Shown here: piece by piece, positions 1-7,193 of the stretch
Numbering within the stretch: the stretch's first letter is position 1
Layout: each line of letters opens with the position of its first letter
NCBI GenBank assembly: GCA_019421105.1
Contig: JAHZFY010000016.1
Span: 1 to 15,239 of the forward strand
Reading direction: 5' to 3'
DNA length: 15,239 nucleotides
DNA from: a bacterium
GTDB lineage: Bacteria; Bacillota_I; Bacilli_A; RFN20; CAG-826
The notes under the pieces: model-generated
Told to the model about the DNA's origin: nothing
The model's database searches: none
The model's input: the letters and a program-made list of their open reading frames with translations, nothing else
Program-made: the position numbers and the translations under genes

Positions 1-312
1 ATTTTTTCCACCAATAGTGGCAATTAATGTTCCAGGTGCAAATCCTTCAACGTGTTCTTTTTCTTTATTCAATAAAGATTCAGGAATAACTGTTGGCATA
101 TAAACATTTTCATGACCTGTCTTTTTAAAACGATCATTTAAATAATTTTGGATTTGTTCCCAAATAGCATAACCATATGGTCGATAAATAATAAAACCTT
201 TAACAGATGAATAATCCATCAACTCTGCTTTTAAGCACACATCAGTATACCATTGAGCAAAATCGACATCTCTTGAGGTAATAGCATCATTTTTAATAGC
301 GGTATTTTTCAT
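1..312 (-). CDS. proS: Prolyl-tRNA synthetase, type 3, N-terminal part (runs off the window)
   Basis: Charges tRNA-Pro with proline in the cytoplasm. Only the first 104 codons are present; the frame stays open to base 1, so the catalytic core and C-terminus lie outside. The visible part matches the N-terminus of the eukaryote/archaea-like (type 3) class II enzyme: ITSRDVDFAQWYTDVCLKA at residues 11-29, then KGFIIYRPYGYAIWEQIQ and the VYMPTVIPESLL segment, followed by the HVEGFAP region. The ATG at 312 has a good Shine-Dalgarno, AAGGAG at 320-325, seven bases upstream. It lies 42 bases after the GGDEF/EAL-like gene on the same strand. There is no room for a T-box leader, a common control of aminoacyl-tRNA synthetase genes in Firmicutes. 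Type 3 ProRS is known from many Mollicutes and other Firmicutes. Identity is secure for the family; completeness cannot be judged. Confidence 0.9.
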   Translation of the reverse strand, partial: MKNTAIKNDAITSRDVDFAQWYTDVCLKAELMDYSSVKGFIIYRPYGYAIWEQIQNYLNDRFKKTGHENVYMPTVIPESLLNKEKEHVEGFAPGTLIATIGGKN

Positions 313-353
313 ATTGATACTCCTTAAACACAATTAATAATAATATTACTTTT

Positions 354-380
354 ATTATATAAATTCAGCAAGTTTATCAA
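354..380 (-). promoter_or_regulatory. Possible proS promoter overlapping the upstream stop codon
   Basis: On the minus strand TATAAT (354-359) overlaps the stop codon of the upstream gene, and TTGATA (375-380) lies 15 bases further upstream. The -10 is consensus, but the spacer is short. Transcription from here would give a leader of about 35 nt carrying the AAGGAG site. Read-through from the upstream gene is an alternative. Confidence 0.3.
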
Positions 381-2133
381 GTTTTTTACTAGAAACTGGT
401 AAAACCATTTCGTTTGAAGGTGATATTGCTTCACTTGATACATAATTAACACCAGATTTAACCATCAATTCCACTGATGTCATTCCTTCTAAACCAGTTG
501 CAATGATAGGTTTTTTATATTTCAATAATGACTCAATTAAAGTTCGTAAGGCAATTTGGATATTGGTGTTGCGTTTTAATTCTCCTGTCATGGATGTTCC
601 AGCAATAAAATAATCAAAAATTTTATAAAAACTAACATCCAGTAATAAATTTTTATCCATAAGCATCAAACATAAGTCATATCCAAGTATTTTTAACTCT
701 TTAATGTGAGAAGCATTTTGCGATATTTCATGTTCATCAAACACAAGAACTAATTTAATTTTCTCAATCCTTATTATTTGAGGTAATATCTTTTCAATAT
801 TAGCAAAATCTAAAATAGAAACTGGATAAAATAACGGCATTTTTGATTTAGGAGCCTGATCTGCAAATCGTGGAATGACACTTTTTGCAACGGAAGCAAA
901 TAATTCGCTAGCTTTATTACATGAATGAGCGTATCTAATCATTTCATTATAGGATGTAAAGGCATTGCCATATGTCTTTACTGATAATGTATATCCAAGA
1001 ACCTTTTTTTCTTTAACATTTACAATAGGCCTAAATAAATATTTCATTTTATTTTCTTTGATTAAAGAATCGATAACATCTTTATTTTTATCTTCCGCTA
1101 ATTCTAAATTAAAAGTTTTTTCATAAAATGAAATATGATTGTTTGTACCTTCTTGAGATGTGATAAATGATGTCTCTTGAGCGTGCTTCAAAATATCGTC
1201 AAATGATTTATAAAATAATTTATTTTCAATGATACCAATGCTCAATTTAATATATTTTTCATATCCGTTTAAAAGCATCTCCTTATGGACGACACTAGAT
1301 ATAGACATTGCTAGTTGGTATGCTTTATTTCTTGAATCGATTTTTAAATCGCTCATTAACAATTCGTGATCATTTATTTCAACTAAATATCTAAACTTGT
1401 CCTTAAAAGAAACAAAAGGGTAAATTTTGTCCTTTATTTTTAAAACCATTAATCTTTCTTCTTCAGTTTCTGAAAATGCCAATTGATTAACATATGTAAA
1501 TCTTATCGAAAATGTATACCCTTTCGTTGATTTATAATGATCGATAACATTTTTTAATGCACCAAGTGTAGTTAGACCACTTCCTTGATTGATTTTACGA
1601 TGTTTTTTATCATCGTTTTTAGGTGTTAAAAACTTTAAAACCTGCATCTCAATATAAATTACAGCGTTTTCAGGATTGAAAGCCACTAATCTAATTAAAG
1701 CAAATAATGGTTTGTGTCCACTTTTAGAAATTACATCAACCTCTAAATATGGAGAAACATTGACATCATTAGATAAAATAGACAATATCCAGTTTTTTAC
1801 TTTGCGCATGTCATTTTCATGAAACAAATTATAAAAGTTATCAAATGTCATTGATGTTTTGTTAGAAATATCACTTCTTTTAAAGTATGAAACATAATTA
1901 TTTTTAACATCAATACAATAGATTCTAAGTGCATTAGATTCTTCTTTGACTTTAGAAAAATATTTTTGTTCTCTCGTATTTAAAATTACAAAAGTAGTAA
2001 TCAATAATCCAGTTATAAAGATTACCGCTAAAAAAACAATGAACAAAGAAATAAATGTGGAATTACTAAAATCCCACCAAGTTATATCGCTATAAGTATT
2101 TAAAATGTAATTTAAAACAAAGTTAAAATCCAT
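355..2133 (-). CDS. Membrane protein with PAS-like, degenerate GGDEF and degenerate EAL domains
   Basis: 592 residues. One transmembrane helix at about 29-51 follows a short N-terminal segment; residues 68-167 look like a PAS sensor fold; 190-340 resemble a GGDEF domain (KLSIGIIENKLFYKSFDDIL matches the typical SIGIA...DELL part); 350-590 resemble an EAL domain. The catalytic motifs are lost. Where EALxR is expected the protein has GYTLSVK (380-386); the DDFGTG position reads LMLMDKNLLL (489-498); the AEGVE position reads ATGLE (545-549); the GGDEF position (about 250-258) reads LVEINDHEL. I infer a protein that neither makes nor cleaves cyclic di-GMP but may bind a nucleotide or a partner. 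The start has no Shine-Dalgarno; a TAAAAT box at 2142-2147 lies 8 bases before the ATG, suggesting a leaderless message. It sits upstream of proS on the same strand. The specific role is unknown. Confidence 0.75.
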   Translation of the reverse strand: MDFNFVLNYILNTYSDITWWDFSNSTFISLFIVFLAVIFITGLLITTFVILNTREQKYFSKVKEESNALRIYCIDVKNNYVSYFKRSDISNKTSMTFDNFYNLFHENDMRKVKNWILSILSNDVNVSPYLEVDVISKSGHKPLFALIRLVAFNPENAVIYIEMQVLKFLTPKNDDKKHRKINQGSGLTTLGALKNVIDHYKSTKGYTFSIRFTYVNQLAFSETEEERLMVLKIKDKIYPFVSFKDKFRYLVEINDHELLMSDLKIDSRNKAYQLAMSISSVVHKEMLLNGYEKYIKLSIGIIENKLFYKSFDDILKHAQETSFITSQEGTNNHISFYEKTFNLELAEDKNKDVIDSLIKENKMKYLFRPIVNVKEKKVLGYTLSVKTYGNAFTSYNEMIRYAHSCNKASELFASVAKSVIPRFADQAPKSKMPLFYPVSILDFANIEKILPQIIRIEKIKLVLVFDEHEISQNASHIKELKILGYDLCLMLMDKNLLLDVSFYKIFDYFIAGTSMTGELKRNTNIQIALRTLIESLLKYKKPIIATGLEGMTSVELMVKSGVNYVSSEAISPSNEMVLPVSSKKLDKLAEFI

Positions 2134-2180
2134 ACAATATTATTTTACATATAAATAATATATTTTAAAGCATGAGTTAT

Positions 2181-2849
2181 TTACTTCATCGATGAAATTG
2201 CGTCAAATTTACAAGCATGTAAACAATTGCCACATTCATCGCACCTTGCATCGTCGACATAATAGCCATTTTCATCTTTTTTTATTGCATCAAAACTACA
2301 AACTTTAACACAAGAACCACATTTGATACATTTATGTTTATTAATTTTAAAACCTTTTTTTACAATAGAGGCTCCATTAAACGAGAAATAAATTCGATCT
2401 AATTTATGATCTTTTTTTATCTTTTCAAAGTCATAATCAAATATTTCTCCATATCCAGATGTTATACAAAACACTACCATTGATGGATATGCTTTTTTAT
2501 CATTTACACATAAATCAAAAATCGGATTATTTTTTTTAATTATTTTTTGAATAGGGATTTCTTCTACTTTACCTGTTAATCTTATGAAGTATCCATCGTC
2601 AAAAATTGGAAATCCTTCATCATTATGATTTACGAAAGGTTTAGCATTTAGCCCACAAATCGCCACTTTTTTGTTTAATTTTAATTCTTCATAAAAGGAT
2701 TTGGTATCCATGGTCATAAAGTAAATTCCATCGTCATCAAATCCTCTTAAATGAGCGATTCTTGTTTGTGGCTGTCCGTTTTTATCAACTGTTGAAAATG
2801 TTAAACAACCAATTTCATCAAAATATTTATAAATTTCACTTATTTTCAT
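2181..2849 (-). CDS. Pyridoxamine-phosphate-oxidase-like flavin protein with C-terminal 2[4Fe-4S] ferredoxin domain
   Basis: 222 residues. The N-terminal half (about 1-130) resembles the FMN-binding split-barrel/PNPOx-like family: GCLTFSTVDKNGQPQTR, then DDGIYFMTMDTKSFYEELKLN and a strand ending FIRLTGKVEEI. The C-terminal part has two CxxCxxCxxxC clusters, at Cys174/177/180/184 and Cys203/206/209/213, each able to hold a [4Fe-4S] cluster. Such fusions are known in anaerobes as putative electron-transfer proteins; the physiological substrate is not known. The chosen start is the ATG at 2849. A longer reading frame begins at 2900, but its first 17 codons lie mostly inside the tRNA-Ser gene, so that start is rejected. 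AGGA ends 5 bases before the chosen ATG. Only 10 bases separate the tRNA 3' end from this ATG, so the gene is probably transcribed through the tRNA or freed by tRNA processing. Confidence 0.85.
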   Translation of the reverse strand: MKISEIYKYFDEIGCLTFSTVDKNGQPQTRIAHLRGFDDDGIYFMTMDTKSFYEELKLNKKVAICGLNAKPFVNHNDEGFPIFDDGYFIRLTGKVEEIPIQKIIKKNNPIFDLCVNDKKAYPSMVVFCITSGYGEIFDYDFEKIKKDHKLDRIYFSFNGASIVKKGFKINKHKCIKCGSCVKVCSFDAIKKDENGYYVDDARCDECGNCLHACKFDAISSMK

Positions 2850-2859
2850 GCATCCTAAA

Positions 2860-2950
2860 TGGCGGAGGAAAAGGGATTCGAACCCTTGCAGGGCTTGCAC
2901 CCTCTATCAGTTTTCGAAACTGACCCCTTCAACCGCTTGGGTATTCCTCC
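2860..2950 (-). tRNA. tRNA-Ser (anticodon CGA)
   Basis: Read on the minus strand, a 91-base gene folds as a class II tRNA. The acceptor GGAGGAA pairs fully with TTCCTCC, followed by discriminator G and an encoded CCA. The anticodon stem TCAGT/ACTGA holds the loop TTCGAAA with anticodon CGA, which reads the serine codon UCG. A long variable arm (GAGGGTGCAAGCCCT) and a T-arm with GGTTCGAATCC complete it. It sits between yitT and the flavin/ferredoxin gene on the same strand. A weak promoter (TATTAT at 2960-2965) is possible just upstream. Confidence 0.96.
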
Positions 2951-2988
2951 AGCAAAAAAATAATAAACTATCTAAAATAAAATTTCAT

Positions 2989-4041
2989 CTATTTTATTGG
3001 ATTGATAAAAAACTTGCCATAAACTTGCTGTAATGCCGCTACTTCAACAAAGGCATTAGGATCTGCAAGTTTAACAACTTTTACGACTTTTTTAACTTCA
3101 AAAGAAGAAACAACCATAGTCATAATAAATTTTTCTTGATGTGAATAACCACCAATAGCTTTTGAAATAGTAACGCTATGTGGAAAGTTAGCGATTAGCA
3201 CATCGCTTAAATGCATGTGATTAGTAACAATTTGCAATTGAACTTTTTTATTTCTAACATTTATTAAATCAACAACTATGATAACAACTGCTAAATAAAC
3301 AAAACCATACATTAAAGAAATGATAGCGTCTACCCATGCAGAATCATTTGAATAATGTTCTTTGAATGCAAAAATATTTATCAAGAATAAAATGGTATAA
3401 ATAATAATGTTAACAACATTTAAAATACCTGAATATTTTCCAGTATTGGCAGATTTTTTTAATGATAAATAATAGCCAATGATATCAACTCCACCAGTAG
3501 AAAAATATCCTTTGAAAGCAATCGCAGCTGATAAACCAGTACAAAAGCCTGCGAACAATGCTCTTACTAAAGGTTGTTCAAATATCATGTTATGAGTAGC
3601 GATTTGTTCGAAAATTGGACTACTATTAAAATAAGGCATCATCAAAGATGATAAAACGACATTTATACATGTAAATAAGGCAAATCTAACACCTATCTTT
3701 TTGAAAGCAAAAATAATCAAAGGAATATTAGTAACGCTATAAAAGATTGCTTCGATTAAAATGCCATGTAAGAATTCAGATTCAGGACCGACGAAAAGTT
3801 GAATTATGAATCTGATACTTTGTGAAATACCAGAAGCTCCACCAGTAATAATTGAAATAGTTTCTATACCATCATATATTCTACCTTTTGCAAATACAGC
3901 AAAGCCGAATGCGAAAATAGCCGCACTTACAGTGCACACAATTAAGGAATAAAAATATTCAACAACAACTTTTAGTCTAGGATGATCAAAAAAATAGTTG
4001 AATACGCATTTTTTAAATCTAGAAATACAACCTTTGTTCAT
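2989..4041 (-). CDS. YitT family membrane protein (DUF161 + DUF2179)
   Basis: 350 residues. About six hydrophobic segments (roughly 30-52, 93-115, 118-137, 158-178, 205-227, 236-262) are followed by a soluble C-terminal domain at about 263-342. Family hallmarks are IITGGASGISQ (65-74) and STGGVDIIGYYLS (181-193) in the membrane part. The C-terminal IGGYSHQEKFIMTMVVSS segment is typical of DUF2179, a small ligand-type fold. The family is widespread in Firmicutes, usually in several copies; transport or efflux is suspected but the substrate is unknown. The N-terminus is longer than the roughly 280-residue Bacillus proteins. I chose the ATG at 4041; a TTG one codon upstream at 4044 is also possible. 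No Shine-Dalgarno is visible and a -10-like box lies 9 bases upstream, so the message may be leaderless. Confidence 0.88.
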   Translation of the reverse strand: MNKGCISRFKKCVFNYFFDHPRLKVVVEYFYSLIVCTVSAAIFAFGFAVFAKGRIYDGIETISIITGGASGISQSIRFIIQLFVGPESEFLHGILIEAIFYSVTNIPLIIFAFKKIGVRFALFTCINVVLSSLMMPYFNSSPIFEQIATHNMIFEQPLVRALFAGFCTGLSAAIAFKGYFSTGGVDIIGYYLSLKKSANTGKYSGILNVVNIIIYTILFLINIFAFKEHYSNDSAWVDAIISLMYGFVYLAVVIIVVDLINVRNKKVQLQIVTNHMHLSDVLIANFPHSVTISKAIGGYSHQEKFIMTMVVSSFEVKKVVKVVKLADPNAFVEVAALQQVYGKFFINPIK

Positions 4042-4050
4042 CAAGTATAT

Positions 4051-4078
4051 ATTTTATGCTATGATTTAAAAAAGACAA
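4051..4078 (-). promoter_or_regulatory. Probable yitT promoter, very close to the start codon
   Basis: Minus strand: TTGTCT (4073-4078), a 16-base spacer, TAAAAT (4051-4056). The expected transcription start falls at about 4044, within a few bases of the ATG at 4041, leaving no room for a Shine-Dalgarno site. It is divergent from the promoter of the thioredoxin-like gene. Confidence 0.45.
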
Positions 4079-4096
4079 TGATTAAATAATTTATTA

Positions 4097-4125
4097 TTGA
4101 AAAGATTTTTTTATAATGATAAGAT
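4097..4125 (+). promoter_or_regulatory. Probable promoter of the thioredoxin-like gene
   Basis: TTGAAA (4097-4102), a 17-base spacer, TAAGAT (4120-4125). A start near 4132 would give a leader of about 29 nt containing the strong AGGAGG Shine-Dalgarno at 4147-4152. An alternative -10, TATAAT at 4112-4117, has no good -35 partner. Confidence 0.4.
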
Positions 4126-4160
4126 TAAAACGCTATATGTATATATAGGAGGAAAAATTA

Positions 4161-4982
4161 ATGAAAGTACTAAGAGCTATTGGCGGATTCTTTGCAAAAA
4201 TTGGCCGTTGGATTAGAGATACAGCGTGGGTTCAACCATTATTAATTGTCGGTGGAATTTTCGCTATTATCTTTTCAATTCCATATATGGTAAATGGAGT
4301 TAAAGGTTGGTTCGATTCTGGCAATGCATCAGAAAACTTCTACAAAGGATTTCAAAAATCTATGGAAGGTGCACAAAACAAAAAAAGTGAAGCTGATGAT
4401 TTGTTAACATACATTCAAGAAAGAGAAGATGACAAAGCTAGTGAAGCTGATATAAACAAATATGGTGACCAATTCTTTGTCAGTTTTGTTCAAAAAAGCT
4501 GTGCAGGATGTGAAACTGTCCAACCTGGTTTTGAAACATTACAAAAAAACTGGAACACAAGCGAATTCAAACCTGCCGATAACGTTTCAAAAGATTTTAA
4601 AATGTATACTATCTTCATTGATGAAATAACTGAAGATGAATTAATTGGTACAGAAACCACATTCACAAAATACCTTTGGATGAATCATGCTGGATTCTTT
4701 GAAAACGCTGTTACTGCAGTTGAAGATAGACCATATTATGCATATATGGGTGGCGAATCATCTGATTATGCTAAATTAGTCAATTCGATTGGTGAAGTTG
4801 AATCATTCCAAACCCCTACTACATTCATGATTGACTTCAACAATCCAGAACAACCTCCATATGGTATTAACGACATCATCTTTAACTTTGATGGTAAAGA
4901 TGGCGCAACATCCTCATATGCATTAGCAAGAACACTTATTGATTGTTGGAATCATACTGGTGTATTTGCTGGTGATAAATAA
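4161..4982 (+). CDS. Membrane-anchored thioredoxin-fold protein
   Basis: 273 residues. A basic N-terminus (1-20) precedes one transmembrane helix at about 25-43; with no cleavage motif it is probably an uncleaved signal anchor placing the rest outside the cell. The soluble domain carries a thioredoxin signature: a strand QFFVSFVQKSC leading into Cys114-Ala-Gly-Cys117, and a probable cis-proline loop QTPTTFMID with Pro219. A long insert (about 125-205) separates the two. The likely role is thiol-disulfide exchange on extracytoplasmic proteins; the partner is unknown, and no DsbB- or CcdA-like gene is nearby. AGGAGG lies 8 bases before the ATG and an intrinsic terminator follows the stop, so this looks like a single, well-translated transcription unit. 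I do not recognise a specific subfamily; it might be distantly related to thioredoxin-like bacteriocin-accessory proteins, but the neighbours do not support that. Confidence 0.8.
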   Translation: MKVLRAIGGFFAKIGRWIRDTAWVQPLLIVGGIFAIIFSIPYMVNGVKGWFDSGNASENFYKGFQKSMEGAQNKKSEADDLLTYIQEREDDKASEADINKYGDQFFVSFVQKSCAGCETVQPGFETLQKNWNTSEFKPADNVSKDFKMYTIFIDEITEDELIGTETTFTKYLWMNHAGFFENAVTAVEDRPYYAYMGGESSDYAKLVNSIGEVESFQTPTTFMIDFNNPEQPPYGINDIIFNFDGKDGATSSYALARTLIDCWNHTGVFAGDK

Positions 4983-5004
4983 TTTTAAATAATTAAATAT
5001 TATA

Positions 5005-5028
5005 GGCGTGTGTCATCACGCCTTTTTT
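5005..5028 (+). terminator. Intrinsic terminator after the thioredoxin-like gene
   Basis: A perfect 6-bp stem GGCGTG (5005-5010) / CACGCC (5017-5022), loop TGTCAT, followed at once by six T (5023-5028). It lies 23 bases after the stop codon. It also shows that the longer reading frame starting with GTG at 5008 is not the real start of the next gene. Confidence 0.9.
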
Positions 5029-5043
5029 ATTAAAGAGGTATAT

Positions 5044-5769
5044 ATGGACTTTATTAAATACGAAATAGCTGACAATGTAATTGCTTTAACTACGACAGTT
5101 TCTTTAGGCAATACTGCTTTCCAAATTGGAAATGATTCAATAGATGTTAAAAACAATCGCAAAAAAATTTTAAAAGAATTAAATATCGATTCAAAACATC
5201 TAATTTACGTTCATCAAAGCCATAGCGATGTCATTAAAAAAGTCACTTTAGATGACTTAGGCAGAGGGGAAGTTTGCTTTGAAACAGGTGTAGAAGCTGA
5301 TGCATTATACACAAACCTTTCCAACATTGCATTAGGTATATTTCATGCTGATTGTGTTCCTATCTTTTTTTATGATACAATAAACGGAATTATTGGTATT
5401 ATTCATGCTGGATATATTGGAACATTAAAAGAAATTTGTAAAAAATCAATAAATTATGTTTTAGCAAAAGAAAGCTTAGATATTAAAAATTTTAAATTTG
5501 TCATCGGACCAAGTCTAGGTAAAGAGTTTTATAATATCGATGAAGATGATGTTATAACTATTAAAAAACTTGGCTATGAGAAAGCACTTGAAAATAAAAA
5601 AGTTGATGTTAAATTAATCAATATTATGCAGATATTAAGCTTAGGTGCAAAAATGGATCAAATTAGTGTTTCAACTTTAGATACTGGAGAAGATGACAAT
5701 TTGTTTTTGGCTTATAAAAATAATCCGATTGGAAGAATGTCTTCAATTATTATGTCTATCAAAAAATAG
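5044..5769 (+). CDS. PgeF/YlmD (multicopper polyphenol oxidase-like, DUF152) family protein
   Basis: 241 residues, close to the family's usual length. Conserved zinc-site and catalytic elements are visible: YVHQSHSDVI with His57 and His60, EADALYT (84-90), HADCVPIFFYD with Cys104, and GIIHAGYIGT with His121. The His-Cys-His set matches YfiH/YlmD; the usual HAGWRGT is HAGYIGT here and the usual GPCIG reads GPSLG. Members are known as LACC1-type purine nucleoside enzymes and, in E. coli (PgeF/YfiH), as a factor preventing L-Ser misincorporation in peptidoglycan; the function here is inferred only at family level. The start at 5044 is chosen because AGAGG (5034-5038) precedes it by 5 bases, whereas upstream in-frame starts lie in the terminator. 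The stop directly abuts the convergent coaD stop with no gap. Confidence 0.85.
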   Translation: MDFIKYEIADNVIALTTTVSLGNTAFQIGNDSIDVKNNRKKILKELNIDSKHLIYVHQSHSDVIKKVTLDDLGRGEVCFETGVEADALYTNLSNIALGIFHADCVPIFFYDTINGIIGIIHAGYIGTLKEICKKSINYVLAKESLDIKNFKFVIGPSLGKEFYNIDEDDVITIKKLGYEKALENKKVDVKLINIMQILSLGAKMDQISVSTLDTGEDDNLFLAYKNNPIGRMSSIIMSIKK

Positions 5770-6237
5770 TTATTTTTTTAAATATTCATATACAGGTTGC
5801 GGGACTAAATTAGACACATCAACTCCATTATCATACAACTGCATAACAGCAGATGATGAAATAAAAGATGTGCTTCCTTTTGCCATGAAAAAGACCATAT
5901 CAATATCTTCATTAGCGTATGCATTTGCCGCGGCTAATTGAAATTCGTATTCAAAATCTGATACTGCTCTTAAACCTCTTATAAGATGTGTGGCGCCTAC
6001 TTTTTTTGCATAATCTACTGTTAAGCCTTGATAACAAGTAACTTCCACTCCATTTAAATGTTTAGTGGATTGTTTAATCATTTCAATTTTTTCTTCAGTT
6101 GTAAATCGCGAACTTTTTAAAGGGTTAATAGCCACCAAAACAATAACTTTGTCAAAAACTTTTAATGCTCTATTTAATATATCTAGATGTCCATTGGTCA
6201 AAGGATCAAAACTTCCTGGATAAATTGCTAGTTTCAT
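5770..6237 (-). CDS. coaD: Phosphopantetheine adenylyltransferase
   Basis: 155 residues, typical length. Transfers AMP from ATP to 4'-phosphopantetheine, giving dephospho-CoA, the penultimate step of coenzyme A synthesis. Signatures: YPGSFDPLTNGH at 6-17, whose TNGH is the nucleotidyltransferase (T/H)xGH motif; RGLRAVSDFEYEFQLA at 88-102; and ISSSAVM at 126-132 replacing the common ISSTxxR/K. The ATG shares one base with the rsmD stop (TAATG), and GGAGG lies about 5-6 bases upstream inside the end of rsmD, so the two are translationally coupled. The order ylbF-rsmD-coaD matches the Bacillus ylbF-ylbG-ylbH-ylbI region minus ylbG. Confidence 0.97.
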   Translation of the reverse strand: MKLAIYPGSFDPLTNGHLDILNRALKVFDKVIVLVAINPLKSSRFTTEEKIEMIKQSTKHLNGVEVTCYQGLTVDYAKKVGATHLIRGLRAVSDFEYEFQLAAANAYANEDIDMVFFMAKGSTSFISSSAVMQLYDNGVDVSNLVPQPVYEYLKK

Positions 6238-6782
6238 TATTTCCTCCTTAAAATATAAATCAAGGTATCAGAATACTTATATTCCTTGACTTGAAATTTA
6301 TCATCATAGCTTAAGTTCAATTTTTTATTGCACTCTAATATAAATATACCACAACTAGAAATGAGTTGATTATTAATAAAATATTCAATTACATCATTAT
6401 ATATATCCATCTTATATGGAGGATCAACAAAAACAATATCAAACAAAATATTATTATTTTTAAACTCGTTAATAGCGTCTTTATAATCTTTATAAATCAA
6501 AGAATAGTTATCGATTTTTAGTGTTGTTAAATTCTTTTTTATAACCTTGATTGATTCATTAAATTCATCGACAAAATAGGCGTATTTACATCCATTAGAT
6601 ATCGCTTCAAGCCCATATGCACCTGATCCAGCGAATAAATCTAAAACGACTTTATTTTCAATATCATTTCTTAAGATATTAAAAACAGCTTCCCTTATTC
6701 GATCTTTAGTTGGCCTTACTTTATCCTTAAATTGAGGATATTCTATTAATCTAGAGCGGAATTTTCCTGATATTATTCTCAT
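6237..6782 (-). CDS. rsmD: 16S rRNA (guanine(966)-N(2))-methyltransferase
   Basis: 181 residues. Methylates the exocyclic amine of G966 (E. coli numbering) in 16S rRNA, using S-adenosylmethionine. Sequence marks: RIISGKFRSR at the N-terminus; VRPTKDRIREAVFNIL (22-37), the family signature; the SAM-binding loop DLFAGSG (48-54); and the catalytic DPPY (120-123). AGGTG lies 6-7 bases before the ATG at 6782, 11 bases after the ylbF stop. It overlaps coaD by one base, a pairing common across bacteria. Confidence 0.96.
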   Translation of the reverse strand: MRIISGKFRSRLIEYPQFKDKVRPTKDRIREAVFNILRNDIENKVVLDLFAGSGAYGLEAISNGCKYAYFVDEFNESIKVIKKNLTTLKIDNYSLIYKDYKDAINEFKNNNILFDIVFVDPPYKMDIYNDVIEYFINNQLISSCGIFILECNKKLNLSYDDKFQVKEYKYSDTLIYILRRK

Positions 6783-6793
6783 TTAATCACCTA

Positions 6794-7147
6794 TTATAAA
6801 CGAATTTTTTCATTGAATGGTTTAAATAAAACCTCGTTGATATCTTTTGAAATATTTTTTACTTCTTTATAAAGAATGTTGTATTCTTTTACTAATTCAT
6901 GAGAATTTAAAACATCGTTTGCTTTAACAATTGCATCATAAAACGGTTTTATTTTATCTTCATCTTTTTCATAGATTTTCAAAGCATCAGAATAAGCGAC
7001 AGTTGCCATATCTAATTTATAGGCTAAAAGCTTGATTTCATCATTGTTTTCCATCAGCTCTTCCACCTCATTTAAATCGATGATGCATTTTTGGTTTTTC
7101 AGGATAAGTTTTAAGTCATAAATTAAATTTAAAAGTGTATCGTCCAT
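6794..7147 (-). CDS. YlbF family protein
   Basis: 117 residues, predicted almost wholly helical, without transmembrane segments or metal motifs. The assignment rests on length, helical pattern (for example HELVKEYNILYKEVKNISKDI near the C-terminus, typical of the YlbF/YmcA family) and position directly upstream of rsmD-coaD, as in Bacillus. In Bacillus subtilis YlbF acts with YmcA and YaaT in a complex that influences RNase Y-dependent mRNA processing, competence and biofilm formation. Whether this protein has those partners cannot be told here. The divergent neighbours are def and then RNase J, so an RNA-metabolism setting is at least suggestive. No Shine-Dalgarno is visible before the ATG at 7147; the nearest -10 leaves a leader of only about 9 nt. 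Confidence 0.8.
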   Translation of the reverse strand: MDDTLLNLIYDLKLILKNQKCIIDLNEVEELMENNDEIKLLAYKLDMATVAYSDALKIYEKDEDKIKPFYDAIVKANDVLNSHELVKEYNILYKEVKNISKDINEVLFKPFNEKIRL

Positions 7148-7163
7148 ATTATTAATTTATCAA

Positions 7164-7192
7164 ATTATAAACTTATATTCAATATTATTGAA
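7164..7192 (-). promoter_or_regulatory. Possible ylbF-rsmD-coaD promoter
   Basis: Minus strand: TTCAAT (7187-7192), a 17-base spacer, consensus TATAAT (7164-7169). The -35 is weak. The predicted start leaves only about 9 nt before the ATG and no Shine-Dalgarno. Confidence 0.4.
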
Positions 7193-7193
7193 T
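7177..7193. repeat. 17-bp inverted repeat between divergent ylbF and def
   Basis: ATTCAATA-T-TATTGAAT: two perfect 8-base arms around one central base. It covers the -35 boxes predicted for both divergent promoters (7187-7192 minus, 7188-7193 plus), so a bound protein could affect both. It is AT-rich and could be chance. Confidence 0.4.

Noticed and set aside
2850..2900. Longer start for the flavin/ferredoxin gene (17 extra residues)
   Set aside because: These codons lie mostly within the tRNA-Ser gene; the ATG at 2849 begins the family's normal N-terminus.
2848..3033. 61-codon plus-strand reading frame
   Set aside because: It is the complement of the tRNA-Ser gene and the yitT end, with no family features.
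5008..5043. Longer GTG start for the PgeF-like gene
   Set aside because: The extension is the terminator hairpin and T-tract of the preceding gene; AGAGG supports the ATG at 5044.
5761..5778. AAAAAATA-GT-TATTTTTT palindrome at the junction of the PgeF-like gene and coaD
   Set aside because: Stem contains only A-T pairs with a minimal loop; I see no convincing terminator for either gene, so I do not call one.
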